From NCBI RefSeq assembly GCF_004745945.1, contig NZ_SRLE01000009.1, positions 62,001-126,000 on the forward strand: DNA of 64,000 nt, given 5' to 3'. The notes under the pieces are model-generated. The model did no database searches. It was not told where the DNA came from and saw nothing but the letters and a program-made list of their open reading frames with translations. This document shows, in pieces, positions 63,386 through 64,000 of this stretch. The stretch's first letter is position 1. The number at the start of each line of letters is the position of its first letter. The stretch comes from Mangrovimicrobium sediminis. Its GTDB lineage: Bacteria > Pseudomonadota > Gammaproteobacteria > Pseudomonadales > Halieaceae. A program made the position numbers and the translations under genes.

Positions 63386-64000
63386 GGCGCTCTCTCAGCA
63401 GGCGGCGCGCGCGCTGCGCCTGCTCCAGCAGCACCTGCCATGTCGGCAGCTGCGTGTCCCACTCCACGAGAGTGGGCTTCGGACCCAGCACGGCGAGCAG
63501 TTGCTCGTAGCCGCGCCACACCGGCTCCGGCACCTCGGTGCCGTGGTCGTCGATCAACAGGTCGCCCTCGGGCTGCGGTGTGCTGCCCGCCAGGTGAACC
63601 TCGCCGATGTGACGCGCATCGAGGCTGGCAATCACGCGGATCACTTCAAGCTGCGGCTCTAAGCCGGCATTCACCGCGTTCACAAAAATATTGTTGAGGT
63701 CGAGCAGCAGGCCGGCGCCGGTGCGCTCGCACATTCGCTGCAGGAACTCGAACTCGCCCATGGTGCTGTCGGGCCAGTTCAGGTAGGCCGAGAGGTTCTC
63801 GACCAGCAATTGTCGTCCCAGCACCTGCTGCACGCTGTCGACGTTGGCGCAGAACTGCTCGAGCGCATGGTCGTTGTAGGCGATGGGCAACAGGTCGCCA
63901 GCGTGCAGGCGCTGCCCGTCAGTGCCATGCCAGGCAAAACAGGCGTGATCGGACACCAGGATGGGGTCGATCGCATCCACCAGCCGGCACAGGCGGCGCA
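63378..64000 (-). CDS. DUF692/MNIO multinuclear iron oxidase, C-terminal part (HvfB-like, partial)
   Basis: The frame is open through the window end, so the N-terminal third is missing. Visible part: ILVSDHACFAWHGTDGQRLH, PIAYNDHALEQFCANVDSVQ, RQLLVENLSAYLNWPDSTMG, TGAGLLLDLNNIFVNAVNAG, HIGEVHLAGSTPQPEGDLLI and PTLVEWDTQLP. The His, Glu, Asp and Asn residues in these strings form the TIM-barrel iron sites. MNIOs modify Cys residues of small precursor peptides to oxazolone/thioamide or thiooxazole groups for copper binding. The precursor (HvfA/bufferin) gene should lie just beyond the edge. Confidence 0.92.
   Translation of the reverse strand, partial: RRLCRLVDAIDPILVSDHACFAWHGTDGQRLHAGDLLPIAYNDHALEQFCANVDSVQQVLGRQLLVENLSAYLNWPDSTMGEFEFLQRMCERTGAGLLLDLNNIFVNAVNAGLEPQLEVIRVIASLDARHIGEVHLAGSTPQPEGDLLIDDHGTEVPEPVWRGYEQLLAVLGPKPTLVEWDTQLPTWQVLLEQAQRARRLLRERHA

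Overview
The window is a GC-rich chromosomal segment of a gammaproteobacterium. The rpsU-yqeY-dnaG-rpoD block, the rsmA-apaG-apaH-cca block, the divergent tsaD/rpsU pair, a TonB-dependent receptor and hvf-type genes all fit that class. A marine lineage such as Halieaceae/Cellvibrionales is a plausible guess, but no rRNA is present to confirm it. Most genes use G or C at third codon positions. The exception is a markedly AT-richer stretch from about 37.05 to 45.0 kb.

Layout. 0-4.1 kb: surface polysaccharide genes (undecaprenyl-phosphate sugar transferase, UDP-galactopyranose mutase, GT2 glycosyltransferase, and a Wzm/Wzt-type ABC exporter on the other strand). 4.3-15.4 kb: housekeeping block rsmA-apaG-apaH-cca, folK-folB-tsaD on the minus strand, then rpsU-yqeY-dnaG and, after a 1.1 kb gene-free stretch, rpoD. 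15.4-18.6 kb: a GT61-like glycosyltransferase, UDP-xylose synthase and a DapB-fold reductase. 18.7-23.4 kb: an RND efflux operon (DUF2892, RND pump, adaptor) with a clear repressor-overlapped promoter. 23.5-26.1 kb: small secreted proteins, a diguanylate cyclase and a TetR regulator. 26.1-32.8 kb: a probable uptake/catabolic regulon (TonB receptor, SnoaL-like protein, D-aminoacylase-family amidohydrolase, cytochrome P450) with two mirror-image promoter/operator modules. 33-36.8 kb: sorting-signal-like secreted protein, DUF457 protein, AlkB-like dioxygenase, MFS transporter.

36.97-42.69 kb: a CAT-anticodon tRNA gene whose 3' 44 bp are repeated (43/44) at 42,643-42,686. The two copies bracket a low-GC, integrase-less island with three genes: an EVE/PUA-like protein, a NUDIX-methyltransferase fusion, and a 1,123-residue PLD nuclease-SF2 helicase-S24-like-DUF3427 protein. 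This looks like a compact defence or DNA-processing cassette. It is followed by two roadblock/LC7 proteins and decayed small ORFs.

45.0-48.9 kb: a MaoC-like hydratase, a CBS protein translationally coupled to an ArsB/NhaD-type transporter, and a methyltransferase; then tRNA-Pro(CGG). 49.4-54.4 kb holds the most striking system: a tightly packed minus-strand operon whose four enzymes match, type for type, the four enzymes that make 3'-phospho-cytidine-diphosphoramidate for the O-methyl phosphoramidate capsule modification of Campylobacter jejuni (glutamine kinase, CTP:phosphoglutamine cytidylyltransferase, gamma-glutamyl-CDP-amidate hydrolase, CDP-amidate kinase). An alpha/beta hydrolase gene leads the operon. 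A sulfotransferase-fold gene and a methyltransferase gene lie divergently beside it and are candidates for transfer and methylation steps.

56.9-64 kb: DUF2254 membrane protein, MOSC protein, a LysR regulator with a divergent AhpD-like/DUF1348/PNPOx-like operon, and the 3' part of an hvf-type operon (DoxX, DUF2063, DUF692/MNIO) that runs off the window end.
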